From NCBI RefSeq assembly GCF_036621415.1, contig NZ_CP030942.1, forward strand, positions 104,501 to 168,500: DNA of 64,000 bases. The letters are read 5' to 3'. The notes under the pieces are model-generated. The model saw only the letters and a list, made by a program, of their open reading frames with translations, was not told the origin of the DNA and searched no databases. Position numbers and translations under genes: made by a program. This document shows, in pieces, positions 7,353 to 16,422 of this stretch (position 1 is its first letter; every line of letters starts with the position of its first letter). This DNA is from Nitratireductor thuwali (GTDB taxonomy: Bacteria; Pseudomonadota; Alphaproteobacteria; Rhizobiales; Rhizobiaceae).

Positions 7353-10300
7353 ATGCATATCCTCGCCACCACCACCGCTTCGCTTGACGATCTGATCGAG
7401 CCCGTCGATCTGCGGCAGGCGCCGGCGGATATGGTGGCGCTGTCTTTCACCGACAGCGATCTGGCGGGGCTGGCGGCGGCCTGGCGGGCCGAGCGCGATA
7501 CGCTGCCATCCATGCGGCTTGCCGCCCTGCGTGATCTGCGCCACCCCATGTCGGTGGACCTTTGGGTGGACGCCGTGGCGGCGCATGCGCGCATCATCCT
7601 GGTCCGCGTTCTCGGCGGCTACGACTGGTGGCGCTATGGCTGCGACCGGCTCGCCGCGCTGGCTCGGAAAAAGGGCATCGCGCTGGCACTCCTGCCGGGC
7701 GAAGGCCAGGCGGACGATTCGCGCCTTGCCGAGCGCTCCACCGTATCGGCGGAAGAACGCGCGGCGCTGCTCGCCTATTTCCGCGAGGGCGGGCCGGGCA
7801 ATATGCGCGCGCTGGCGCGGCGGCTGGCCTCTTTGGCGGGACGCGGGATCGAGGCTCCCGCCCCGGTGCCGCTCGCCAAGGCGGGGTTCTACGCGCCGGA
7901 TCGCGGTATCGTGCCGCTCGACTTCTTCACCGCCCGGTTGGACGAGGCGCGCCCCCTCGTGCCGATCCTGTTCTACCGCTCCATGCTGCTTGCCAGCGAC
8001 GTGGCGCCCATCGACGCGCTGAGCGCAGCGCTGGAGAAACGCGGCTTCCTCGCCGTCCCCATCTTCGTCTCCAGCCTGCGCGACGGGGACGCGGCGGCCT
8101 TCGTGCAGGAAGCGGCCGGGCGCCTGCGGCCTTCCGCTCTCGTCACCGCCACCGCCTTTTCCAGCGGCGCGGAGCCTGGCGAGAAAACGCTGTTCGACCG
8201 GCTGGGCCTGCCCGTCTTCCAGGTGATCACCGCCACCACCCGCCGCAAGGCCTGGCAGGAGGGCCAGCGCGGGCTGGCGCCGGCCGATCTCGCCATGCAT
8301 GTCGTCCTGCCGGAGCTGGATGGCCGCATCATGGCCGGCGCGATCTCCTTCAAGGACGAAGCCGACATCGATGACGGCCTGTCCTTCGGCATCCAGCGCA
8401 ACCGGCCGGAGGAGACCCGCGTCGAGCAGGCCGCCGCCCGCATCGCGGCTCTGCTGGCGCTGCAGGCGAAGCCGCGCGGAGAGCGCCGCATCGTCATCCT
8501 CATCCCAGACTATCCGAGCGCGCCCGGCCGCACCGGCTATGCCGTCGGCCTCGACGTGCCGGCCAGCGTGCTTGCCATGCTGCACGACCTCAAGGAAGCC
8601 GGCTATGGGGTGGGCGAAATCCCGGCAACATCGCGCGATCTGATGCGCTTGCTGGAAAAAGCATCAGGATCTCTCCCCCTCTCCGACTACCGGCCCTTTT
8701 TCGACCGCCTTCCCGAAGCCGCGCGCAACGCTGTCAAAGAAACCTGGGGCGAGGCGGAAGACAAAGAATTCCGCTTCCGCGCCGCCCATTTCGGCAATGT
8801 CAGCGTGGCGCTCGCGCCCGACCGGGGCAGTGCCGCCGACCGGCGCGCTGACTATCACGATCCGGCGCTCGCCCCCCGCCACGCGCTGCTCGCCTTCGGC
8901 GCATGGCTGCGCGAGAAGCTTGAGGCGGACGCGCTCGTCCATGTGGGCGCGCATGGCACGCTGGAATGGCTGCCCGGCAAGACCGTCGCGCTGACGGAAA
9001 CCTGCTTTCCCGAAATCGTCACCGGGGCCCTGCCGGTCGTCTATCCCTTCATCGTCAGCAATCCCGGCGAGGCGGCCCAGGCGAAAAGGCGCATCGGGGC
9101 GGTCACGCTCGGCCATCTGACCCCGCCGCTCGCCGGCGCGGGACTTTCCGACGAAGAGCGCGAGCTCGAACGGCTGGTCGACGAATATGCCCAGGCCGAC
9201 GGGCTCGACCGCCGCCGCCGCGACCGGCTGGCCAGGCTGATCGTCGAGACGGCGCAGCGCACCGGCCTGTCGCGCGAGGCGGGGGTGGAAGATACGGGCG
9301 ACACCGACACCGCACTGATGAAGATCGACGCCTGGCTGTGCGACCTCAAGGATTTCGCCATCAAGGACGGGCTGCACATCTATGGGCGCGGCCAGCGACC
9401 CGGCGACACGCCCGAGAGCTCCGAACGCGCCGCCTGCGCGGAGGCCGAGCGCACCGCCCTTCTGGCCGCGCTGGACGGCCGCCATATCCCGCCCGGCCCT
9501 TCCGGCGCGCCGGCGCGCGGTCGCACCGACGTGCTGCCCACCGGCCGCAACCTCTTTACCGCCGACCCGCGCACCCTGCCGACGCCGACGGCGACCGCGC
9601 TCGGGCAAATGGCGGCCGACGAAGCCGTGCGCGGCTACTGCCAAGAGCACGGCGATTGGCCGCGTGCGCTCGTGATCGATCTGTGGGGCAGCGCCAGCCT
9701 GCGCACCGGCGGCGAGGAGATCGCGCAGGGGCTCGCTCTGATGGGATGCCGCCCGCAATGGGACAACGCCACCGGCCGCCTCATCGGCATCGAGGTGCTG
9801 CCACCGGCCAGCATCGGGCGGCCGCGCATCGATGTCACCTGGCGCATTTCCGGCCTGTTCCGTGATATGTTCCCGACCCAGATCGCACTTCTCGACACGG
9901 CGATAGCGGCGGTCGCCGCGCGCGACGAGGCGGACGGCGAAAACCCGCTCGCCGCCGCGGCGCGCGCCACCGGCAAGACCCCGGCCCGCATATTCGGCTC
10001 GGCGCCCGGCACCTATGGCGCCGGCATAGAGGAGCGCCTGTCGCGCGGCGACTGGCGGGAGCGCACTGAGCTCGGGCAGGCCTATCTCGACGCCGCCTCC
10101 CACGCCTTCGGCGGAGCGGAAGGGGAAGGGCGCAGCCTGCCCGGCGCCTTCGCGGCACAGGTGGCGGGAGCCGACATGCTGATCCACACCGGCGACGATG
10201 CCGGCCGCGACATATTGGAGGGCTCCGCCGATGTCGCCTTCATCGGCGGCTTTTCCGCCGCCGTGGCGGCGCTCGGCGGCAAGGCCGATGTGGTAGTGCT

Positions 10301-10703
10301 CGATACCACCGACCCCGAACGTCCGCGCGCCCGCTCGCTTGCGCAGGCCATCGCACGCACGGTGCGGGCGCGGGCCATCAATCCCCGGTTCATCGCCGGC
10401 CAGATGCGGCACGGTCCGCGCGGCGCGGCCGAGCTGACGGAAACGGTCGACCGGCTGGTCGGCTTCGCCGAGGCCACCGAGGCCGTTTCGAGCGCGCTGA
10501 TCGACGCCGTCTTCGACGCCTATCTTGGCGATGAGGCGGTGCGCGGCTTTCTGCTCCACGAAAACCCCACTGCGGCCCGCGCCATGGGCGAGCGCTTTCG
10601 GTCCGCGCGCCGGCGCGGCCTGTGGCACGCGCGCCGCAACACGATCGACGACGACCTGGCGGCGCTCATCGCCGAGGCCGAGAGCGAGGAGGCGACGGCA
10701 TGA
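7353..10703 (+). CDS. cobN: Cobaltochelatase subunit CobN
   Basis: The large, substrate-binding subunit of the ATP-dependent cobaltochelatase that inserts cobalt into hydrogenobyrinic acid a,c-diamide (aerobic route). Conserved CobN/BchH stretches seen are GGYDWWRYG, VHVGAHGTLEWLPGKT, DGLHIYGRGQRPGDTPES, a long DVTWRISGLFRDMFP region, and near the C-terminus NPRFIAGQMRHGPRG and FLLHENP. At 1116 residues it is shorter than the roughly 1270 residues of Pseudomonas denitrificans CobN. Start and stop are clean. Its partners CobS and CobT are not in the window. It overlaps cobG in an ATGA. Confidence 0.95.
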   Translation: MHILATTTASLDDLIEPVDLRQAPADMVALSFTDSDLAGLAAAWRAERDTLPSMRLAALRDLRHPMSVDLWVDAVAAHARIILVRVLGGYDWWRYGCDRLAALARKKGIALALLPGEGQADDSRLAERSTVSAEERAALLAYFREGGPGNMRALARRLASLAGRGIEAPAPVPLAKAGFYAPDRGIVPLDFFTARLDEARPLVPILFYRSMLLASDVAPIDALSAALEKRGFLAVPIFVSSLRDGDAAAFVQEAAGRLRPSALVTATAFSSGAEPGEKTLFDRLGLPVFQVITATTRRKAWQEGQRGLAPADLAMHVVLPELDGRIMAGAISFKDEADIDDGLSFGIQRNRPEETRVEQAAARIAALLALQAKPRGERRIVILIPDYPSAPGRTGYAVGLDVPASVLAMLHDLKEAGYGVGEIPATSRDLMRLLEKASGSLPLSDYRPFFDRLPEAARNAVKETWGEAEDKEFRFRAAHFGNVSVALAPDRGSAADRRADYHDPALAPRHALLAFGAWLREKLEADALVHVGAHGTLEWLPGKTVALTETCFPEIVTGALPVVYPFIVSNPGEAAQAKRRIGAVTLGHLTPPLAGAGLSDEERELERLVDEYAQADGLDRRRRDRLARLIVETAQRTGLSREAGVEDTGDTDTALMKIDAWLCDLKDFAIKDGLHIYGRGQRPGDTPESSERAACAEAERTALLAALDGRHIPPGPSGAPARGRTDVLPTGRNLFTADPRTLPTPTATALGQMAADEAVRGYCQEHGDWPRALVIDLWGSASLRTGGEEIAQGLALMGCRPQWDNATGRLIGIEVLPPASIGRPRIDVTWRISGLFRDMFPTQIALLDTAIAAVAARDEADGENPLAAAARATGKTPARIFGSAPGTYGAGIEERLSRGDWRERTELGQAYLDAASHAFGGAEGEGRSLPGAFAAQVAGADMLIHTGDDAGRDILEGSADVAFIGGFSAAVAALGGKADVVVLDTTDPERPRARSLAQAIARTVRARAINPRFIAGQMRHGPRGAAELTETVDRLVGFAEATEAVSSALIDAVFDAYLGDEAVRGFLLHENPTAARAMGERFRSARRRGLWHARRNTIDDDLAALIAEAESEEATA

Positions 10704-11905
10704 CCCTGCGGCGCGGCGCCTGCCCCTCCCTGGCCCAGCCGATGCAGACCGGCGATGGCCTGCTCGTACGGCTGGCGCCCGCCCACGGACGCCTCACGCC
10801 GTCCAAGCTCGCGCAGATCGCGCAGGCGGCGGATCGCTTCGGCAACGGGCTTCTGGAAATCACCACGCGCGGCAATCTGCAGATCCGCGGCCTGACCGCG
10901 CGAACCGCGCCGCTTCTGGATGACTTCATGGCCGATTTGGACCTCGGCATCGCCAGCGGCCTCGCCGTCGAAACCGGGCCGCTGGCCGGACTTGCCGTCG
11001 ACGAGATCGCAGACCCACGTGGCCTTGCCAGCGCAATTGCCGCGCAAGCCGCCGAACTGCGGCTCGCCCCGAAAGTCTCCGTCACGGTCGACGGCGGCGG
11101 ACCCTTGCATCTCGGCGAAATCGGCGCCGACATAAAGCTCGAGGCGCTGGGTGGCGGCGAATGGCGGATCGGCATCGGTGGGGCGCGCCGAACCGCCCGC
11201 TGGCTGGGCGCCGGCGGCGAAGCGGCGGTGCTGTCCGCGAGCATGGCGATCCTCCGCCTGCTCGCGCAAAAAGGTTGCGAAGCGCGCGCGCGCCATCTGG
11301 ACCACCGCGATCTCTTCGACCTCACGGAAGAATTGCAGCCGGCAAACGACCTTGCCGCAAGCAGCTGCGCCAAGCCGATCGGCACCTTCGACTTGAGCGA
11401 TAATTCCCATGCGATCGGCTTCGCCCTGCCCTTCGGCCAGGCGCGCGCGGCCCATCTCATAGCCCTGTGCGAAGCGGCATCCAACGCTAGGGAAATCCGT
11501 CTGGCGCCCGGCGGCGGGCTGCTGGTGCTAGGTCTGCCGGCAGGCGAGGAAGGCACCCTTCGTCTCGCTGCCAGACATTTCGGCTTCATCATCGAGACCA
11601 CCGATCCGCGTCTTGCCATATCCGCCTGCGCCGGCGCGCCCTTCTGCGCCTCCGCCCATCTCGGCACCAAGGCGCTGGCCGAGGAAGCCGCCGCCGCCGG
11701 GCTGATCGACGGCACCTTCCGCCTGCATGTGTCCGGCTGCGAAAAGCGCTGCGCCCAGCCGACCGGGGACTGCGTCAGCCTGATCGGCCGCGAGGGCGCG
11801 TTCGTCGTTACCGCCGACGGCACGACCGCCCCGGCATATCTCCGCACCTTCCTTGTCGAGCGGGCGGAAGCGCTGCGCTCGACCCCATCGCGAAAGACCG
11901 CCTGA
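10700..11905 (+). CDS. cobG: Precorrin-3B synthase (oxygen-dependent)
   Basis: A monooxygenase that makes precorrin-3B ahead of ring contraction; it marks the aerobic pathway. The 401-residue protein is related to nitrite/sulfite reductases. The ferredoxin-like stretch ITTRGNLQIRGL is near the N-terminus. The [4Fe-4S] cysteines are in ACAGAPFCASA and in HVSGCEKRCAQP (about residues 312-360). The ATG at 10700 lies in an ATGA with the cobN stop; a longer upstream reading frame runs inside cobN and is not used. It ends in a TGATG overlap with cobH. Confidence 0.94.
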   Translation: MTLRRGACPSLAQPMQTGDGLLVRLAPAHGRLTPSKLAQIAQAADRFGNGLLEITTRGNLQIRGLTARTAPLLDDFMADLDLGIASGLAVETGPLAGLAVDEIADPRGLASAIAAQAAELRLAPKVSVTVDGGGPLHLGEIGADIKLEALGGGEWRIGIGGARRTARWLGAGGEAAVLSASMAILRLLAQKGCEARARHLDHRDLFDLTEELQPANDLAASSCAKPIGTFDLSDNSHAIGFALPFGQARAAHLIALCEAASNAREIRLAPGGGLLVLGLPAGEEGTLRLAARHFGFIIETTDPRLAISACAGAPFCASAHLGTKALAEEAAAAGLIDGTFRLHVSGCEKRCAQPTGDCVSLIGREGAFVVTADGTTAPAYLRTFLVERAEALRSTPSRKTA

Positions 11906-12537
11906 TGCCGCAAACCGACTACATCCGCGACGGCAATGCCATCTACGAACAATCCTTCGCCATCATCCGCAACGAGGCCGACCTTTCGCGCTTTTCGGAT
12001 GAAGAGGCCGATATTGCGATCCGCATGATCCACGCCTGCGGGCAGGTCGAGGCGGCGGCGCATTTCGTCTTTTCGACGGACTTCGTCGGGCAGGCGCGCG
12101 CGGCGCTCAAGGCGGGCGCGCCGATCCTGTGCGACGCCGAGATGGTGGCGCGGGGCGTCACCGCTACACGCCTGCCGGCCGGCAACGAGGTGATCTGCAC
12201 CCTGCGCGACGAGCGCACCCCGGCGCTTGCCGAAAAGCTCGGCAACACCCGGTCGGCGGCGGCGCTGGAATTGTGGCGCGACAGGCTGGAAGGCGCGCTG
12301 GTCGCCATCGGCAATGCGCCGACCGCCCTTTTCCACCTACTCGACATGATCGATGCGGGCGCGCCCAGGCCCGCGGCCATCATCGGCATGCCCGTGGGCT
12401 TCGTCGGCGCGGCCGAATCGAAGGAGGCATTGGCCGCAGGCAGCCATGGCATCCCCTTCGCCATCGTTCGCGGCCGCATGGGCGGCAGCGCCATGACGGC
12501 GGCCGCCGTCAACGCATTGGCGAGGGCCGGGCTATGA
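11905..12537 (+). CDS. cobH: Precorrin-8X methylmutase
   Basis: Moves the C-11 methyl group to C-12 to form hydrogenobyrinic acid. The 210-residue protein carries the family blocks YEQSFAIIRNEADL, RMIHACGQVEAA (with the conserved active-site histidine), GAPILCDAEMVARGV and IGNAPTALFHLLDMI. The C-terminal GMPVGFVGAAESKEAL is also typical. The ATG shares one base with the cobG stop and the stop overlaps the cobI ATG by four bases, so translation is coupled on both sides. Confidence 0.96.
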   Translation: MPQTDYIRDGNAIYEQSFAIIRNEADLSRFSDEEADIAIRMIHACGQVEAAAHFVFSTDFVGQARAALKAGAPILCDAEMVARGVTATRLPAGNEVICTLRDERTPALAEKLGNTRSAAALELWRDRLEGALVAIGNAPTALFHLLDMIDAGAPRPAAIIGMPVGFVGAAESKEALAAGSHGIPFAIVRGRMGGSAMTAAAVNALARAGL

Positions 12538-13274
12538 AGGGAACACTGATTGGCGTCGGCACCGGCCCCGGCGATCCCGACCTCCTGACGCTGAAGGCGT
12601 TGCGCGCCCTGCAGCAGGCCGAAGTGGTCGCGTATTTCGCCAAGCGCGGGCGCAAGGGCAATGCCCGGCGCACCGTCGAAGGCCTGTTGAAGCCCTCCGT
12701 TATCGAACTGCCGCTCGATTATCCCGTCACCACGGAAATCGACAAGGCGCATATCGACTACATCGGCGCCATAGCCGGGTTCTACGAGGAGGCCGCGCGC
12801 CGGGTCGAAAGCCATCTCAGCGAAGGCCGCGACGTGGCGGTGCTGAGCGAGGGCGATCCCTTGTTCTACGGCTCCTACATGCATCTGCATGTGCGGCTCG
12901 CGCCCCTTTATCCGACGCGGGTGATCCCCGGCATCACCGCCATGTCCGGCTGCTGGTCGCAGGCGGGCCTGCCCATCGTGCAGGGCGACGACATATTGAG
13001 CATCCTGCCGGGCACGCTGCCGGAAGCCGAGCTCGTGCGCCGGCTTTCCGACACGCAGGGCTTCGTCATCATGAAGGTCGGCCGCAACCTGCCGAAGATC
13101 CGCCGCGCGCTCGCCGCCGCCGGCAGGATGGACGGCGCGCTCTATGTGGAGCGCGGCACGATGGAAAACACGCTGACCCGCCCGCTTTGCAACAAGCCGG
13201 ACGATGAAGCCCCCTATTTCTCGCTGATCCTCGGGCCGGGCTGGCAGGACAGGCCGCACGAGGCTGTCGCATGA
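12534..13274 (+). CDS. cobI: Precorrin-2 C(20)-methyltransferase
   Basis: An S-adenosylmethionine-dependent methyltransferase giving precorrin-3A. The 246-residue protein begins with GTLIGVGTGPGDPDLLTLKA, the tetrapyrrole methylase P-loop-like start. VLSEGDPLFYGSYMHL and VIPGITAMSGCWSQAGLPI follow, typical of the C-20 enzyme. The ATG at 12534 sits in an ATGA with the cobH stop; a longer frame beginning inside cobH is a shadow fusion and was not used. The stop overlaps the cobJ start. Confidence 0.96.
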   Translation: MKGTLIGVGTGPGDPDLLTLKALRALQQAEVVAYFAKRGRKGNARRTVEGLLKPSVIELPLDYPVTTEIDKAHIDYIGAIAGFYEEAARRVESHLSEGRDVAVLSEGDPLFYGSYMHLHVRLAPLYPTRVIPGITAMSGCWSQAGLPIVQGDDILSILPGTLPEAELVRRLSDTQGFVIMKVGRNLPKIRRALAAAGRMDGALYVERGTMENTLTRPLCNKPDDEAPYFSLILGPGWQDRPHEAVA

Positions 13275-14035
13275 GCGGACGTCTCGTCATCATCGGCACC
13301 GGTCCCGGCAACCCTGCGCAAATGACGCCGCAGGCGCGCACGGCAATCGCCGCGGCCAGCGATTTCTTCGGCTACGGCCCTTATCTCGACCGGCTCGACC
13401 TCAACGACAGGCAGACCCGCCACGCCTCCGACAATCGCGAGGAACTCGCCCGCGCCAGGGCGGCGCTGGCAATGGCGGCCTCGGGCCGGCATGTGGCGGT
13501 CGTCTCGGGCGGCGATGCCGGCGTCTTCGCCATGGCGGCCGCCGTCTGCGAAGCCATTGAGCATGGCCCGGCCGAATGGCGGCGGCTGGATCTGGAGATC
13601 GTCCCCGGCATCACCGCCATGTTGGCGGTGGCCGCACGGGTCGGCGCGCCGCTCGGCCACGATTTCTGCGCGATTTCGCTATCGGACAATCTGAAGCCGT
13701 GGGCGCTCATCGAGGAACGGCTTGCCGCCGCCGCCGCCGCCGGTTTCGTAATCGCGCTCTACAATCCGATCAGCCGCGCCCGGCCCTGGCAGCTCGGCCG
13801 TGCCTTCGAACTTCTGCGCGAAAAGCTCTCCGGGCAAACGCCGGTGATCTTCGGCCGCGCCGCCGGGCGGCCCGACGAGCGCATATCGATTGTCCGGCTG
13901 GACGAGGCGCAGCCCGAAATGGCCGACATGGCCACCTGCGTGATCGTTGGTTCGCAAGAGACCCGCATGATCGCGCGCGACGGCCTGTCCCCGCTGGTCT
14001 ATGCGCCGCGTTCCGCGGAAAGGCCGATGAGATGA
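13271..14035 (+). CDS. cobJ: Precorrin-3B C(17)-methyltransferase
   Basis: Methylates C-17 and drives ring contraction to precorrin-4. The 254-residue tetrapyrrole methylase starts with GRLVIIGTGPGNPAQMTPQA. Other family blocks are VAVVSGGDAGVFAMAAAVCE, IVPGITAMLAVAARVGAPLG with HDFCAISLSDNL, and VIALYNPISRARPWQL. It starts in an ATGA with cobI and overlaps the convergent cobK 3' end by 37 bases. Confidence 0.96.
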   Translation: MSGRLVIIGTGPGNPAQMTPQARTAIAAASDFFGYGPYLDRLDLNDRQTRHASDNREELARARAALAMAASGRHVAVVSGGDAGVFAMAAAVCEAIEHGPAEWRRLDLEIVPGITAMLAVAARVGAPLGHDFCAISLSDNLKPWALIEERLAAAAAAGFVIALYNPISRARPWQLGRAFELLREKLSGQTPVIFGRAAGRPDERISIVRLDEAQPEMADMATCVIVGSQETRMIARDGLSPLVYAPRSAERPMR

Positions 14036-14769
14036 GCCTCGACCTGCTTCACGGCGTCCCCTACGGTGTGAACGACGGCAGCACTGGCCTGCTTCGGCCG
14101 GACGACCATGATCACCGGCAGCCCGAGCGCACGGGCGGCGGCGATCTTTCCATAGGTGGCCGTCCCGCCGCTGTTCTTGGCAACGATCGTTTTGCATCCG
14201 TGCCGGATCAGCAGCGCCCGTTCGTCATCTTCAGAAAAAGGCCCGCGCGACAGGATGCAGGTCGCGCGCGGCGGCAGGTGCGCGGGATCGACCGGCTCGA
14301 CGCTGCGAATGAGATAGTGATGCTGCGGCGCTTGGGCGAAGGCAGCCACCTCCTGCCGGCCTATCGCCAGGAAGACGCGGCGCGACGCGGCGCCCAGAAG
14401 TCCGGCCGCCTCTGCCACGTCATTCGCCATTCGCCAGTCGTCGCCCTCCCCCGGCTCCCAGGCGGGCCGCGTCAGCGTGACGAGGCGCACGCCGGTTATG
14501 GCGGCGGCCTCCGCCGCGTTGCGCGCCATGCGCGCGGCGAAAGGATGCGTGGCGTCGATCAGCAGGCCGATATCGTTCTCGCGCAGATAGCGGACCAGTC
14601 CCTCCGCGCCGCCGAAACCGCCGACGCGCGTTTCGCCGGCCAGTGGCCGTGGCGTGCGGGTGCGTCCGGCCAACGAAGTGGTAACGCGCAGATCGCCCCG
14701 CGCCGCGAGATGTTCCGCCAATTGCCGCGCCTCGCCGGTTCCGCCGAGAATGAGGATATGGGTGGTCAT
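13999..14769 (-). CDS. cobK: Precorrin-6A reductase
   Basis: NADPH-dependent reductase giving precorrin-6B. The 256-residue protein begins HILILGGTGEARQLAEHLA, the nucleotide-binding turn of the CobK/CbiJ family. Other family blocks are LIDATHPFAARMARNA, VFLAIGRQEVAAF and RGPFSEDDERALL with KNSGGTATYGKI. The start is ATG 14769; a longer frame to 14907 runs antisense through cobL. It is the only gene on the minus strand inside the rightward cob run. Its start codon shares two bases with the cobL start and its 3' end overlaps cobJ. Confidence 0.95.
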   Translation of the reverse strand: MTTHILILGGTGEARQLAEHLAARGDLRVTTSLAGRTRTPRPLAGETRVGGFGGAEGLVRYLRENDIGLLIDATHPFAARMARNAAEAAAITGVRLVTLTRPAWEPGEGDDWRMANDVAEAAGLLGAASRRVFLAIGRQEVAAFAQAPQHHYLIRSVEPVDPAHLPPRATCILSRGPFSEDDERALLIRHGCKTIVAKNSGGTATYGKIAAARALGLPVIMVVRPKQASAAVVHTVGDAVKQVEAHLIGLSAERGA

Positions 14770-16039
14770 GATGTCTTCTAGGGCAAAAGAGGCCGCTTTG
14801 GGAACGGGGTCGGCCGCCCGCCGAGACCCGTCCTCGAGATGGCTTACCATCGTCGGCATCGGCGAGGACGGCCTTGCGGGCCTGAGCGAAGCCGCCAAGG
14901 CCGCCATCGGCGAGGCCGAGTTCGTCTTCGGCGGCCATCGTCATCTGGCGCTGGCCGAAAGCATGATCGCCGGTGAAAAATGCCCATGGCCCACGCCTTT
15001 CGCGAAAGCGGTGAACGACATCGCCGCGCTCAGCGGCCGCCGCGTCTGCGTGCTCGCCTCGGGCGATCCGTTCCACTTCGGCGTCGGGGCGACGCTGGCC
15101 CGGCGGGTTACTGCCGCCGAGATGCACATCCTGCCCGCGCCGTCCGCCTTCAGCCTTGCCGCGGCGCGCCTCGGCTGGCCGCTCCAGGAAGCGGAGACGG
15201 TCTCGCTGCATGGCAGGCCAATCGCTCTGATCCGCCCGCTGCTGCATCCCGGCCGCCGCGTCATTGCTCTCACTTCCGACGGGCAGGCACCCGCCAAGGT
15301 TGCGGCATTGCTGATGGAAGAAGGCTTCGGCGCATCGCGCTTCCATGTGCTGGAAGCGCTGGGAGGACCGCGCGAGCGCCACACGCGAGCCACCGCCGAA
15401 GACCTCGGCGCCCCCACCTTCGACGATCTCAACGTGATCGCCGTCGAGGTCGCCGCCTCGGCTGGCGCCCGCATCCTGCCGCTGGGCACCGGACTAGCCG
15501 ACACGCTGTTCGAGCATGACGGCCAGATCACCAGGCCGGAAGTGCGCGCCGTCACGCTTGCCGCCCTTCAGCCGAAACGCGGCCAGCTTCTGTGGGACAT
15601 CGGCGCGGGCTCGGGGTCGATCTCCATCGAATGGATGCGCCAGCATCCCTCCCTGCGCGCCATCGCCATCGAAGCCGATGCCCCGCGTGCCGAACGCATC
15701 GGCCGCAATGCGGAAAGCTTCGGCGTGCCGGACCTGCAAATGGTGACGGGAACAGCCCCGGAGGCGCTGGCAGGCCTGCCGACGCCAGACGCGGTCTTCA
15801 TCGGCGGCGGCGGAAGTGTTCCCGGCGTCACGGAAACCGCCATGGAAGCGCTCCCCACCGGCGGGCGCCTGGTCGCCAATGCCGTAACGCTGGAGATGCG
15901 CGCCATGCTCATCGAGCTTCATGCCCGGCGGGGCGGCGAACTCATCGAGATCGCCATCGCGCGCGCCGCGCCCGTCGGCGGCATGACGGCCATGCGCCCC
16001 GCTCTGCCCGTCATGCAATGGCGCTGGAGCAAGCCATGA
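14768..16039 (+). CDS. cobL: Precorrin-6B C5,15-methyltransferase (decarboxylating)
   Basis: Two fused methyltransferases, matching CbiE and CbiT. The N-terminal half (to about residue 210) carries WLTIVGIGEDGLAGLSEAA and CVLASGDPFHFGVGATLARR. The C-terminal half has the SAM-binding LLWDIGAGSGSISIEWM and later AVFIGGGGSVPGV. It methylates C-5 and C-15 and removes the C-12 acetate carboxyl. Start is ATG 14768 or 14771 (CATGATG), with GGTGG just upstream. The first ATG overlaps the divergent cobK ATG. The stop overlaps cobE. Confidence 0.95.
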   Translation: MMSSRAKEAALGTGSAARRDPSSRWLTIVGIGEDGLAGLSEAAKAAIGEAEFVFGGHRHLALAESMIAGEKCPWPTPFAKAVNDIAALSGRRVCVLASGDPFHFGVGATLARRVTAAEMHILPAPSAFSLAAARLGWPLQEAETVSLHGRPIALIRPLLHPGRRVIALTSDGQAPAKVAALLMEEGFGASRFHVLEALGGPRERHTRATAEDLGAPTFDDLNVIAVEVAASAGARILPLGTGLADTLFEHDGQITRPEVRAVTLAALQPKRGQLLWDIGAGSGSISIEWMRQHPSLRAIAIEADAPRAERIGRNAESFGVPDLQMVTGTAPEALAGLPTPDAVFIGGGGSVPGVTETAMEALPTGGRLVANAVTLEMRAMLIELHARRGGELIEIAIARAAPVGGMTAMRPALPVMQWRWSKP

Positions 16040-16422
16040 TCTGCGCCGGGCTCGGCAGCACGAGCAACACCACACGCGAGACGGTTCTGGCCGCCCTCGA
16101 CGCCGCGCTGGCGCATCACAGCCTCGGGCGCGCCAAACTCGACGCGCTCGCCACCGTGCCGCGCAAGAAGGACGAGGCCGGCTTTCACGAGGCGGCAAGC
16201 CATCTCGGCCTGCCGCTGATCGTCGCAAGCGAGGAAGCTCTTGAAGCCGCAGCGGGAAGCTGCCTCACCGTCTCCCGCGCTTCCCTGCGCGCGACCGGCT
16301 TCGACTCCGCCTCCGAGGCCGCCGCCCTTGCCGCTTGCGGCGCCACCGCCCGCCTCCTCGGGCCAAGGCTCGTGCGGGAGGGCGTCACCTGCGCCATCGC
16401 CACAACCGGAAACCAACCATGA
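16036..16422 (+). CDS. cobE: CobE, CbiG C-terminal-like protein
   Basis: A 128-residue protein matching the C-terminal domain of CbiG. Family stretches are [20 protein letters not shown] near the start, [16 protein letters not shown] in the middle and [20 protein letters not shown] near the end. CobE is needed for corrin synthesis in the aerobic pathway, but its exact step is not settled. The ATG at 16036 lies in an ATGA with the cobL stop; an in-frame ATG six codons upstream is an alternative. Its stop overlaps the cobM ATG. Confidence 0.9.
   Translation: MICAGLGSTSNTTRETVLAALDAALAHHSLGRAKLDALATVPRKKDEAGFHEAASHLGLPLIVASEEALEAAAGSCLTVSRASLRATGFDSASEAAALAACGATARLLGPRLVREGVTCAIATTGNQP

Noticed and set aside
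6359..10628. Long minus-strand frames opposite cobW and cobN (such as 8664-10628)
   Set aside because: Mirror frames of GC-rich coding sequence on the plus strand. They show His/Arg/Gly-rich composition and no motifs.
12129..12533. N-terminal extension of CobI inside cobH
   Set aside because: It reads cobH in a wrong frame. The ATGA start at 12534 begins exactly at the methylase motif.
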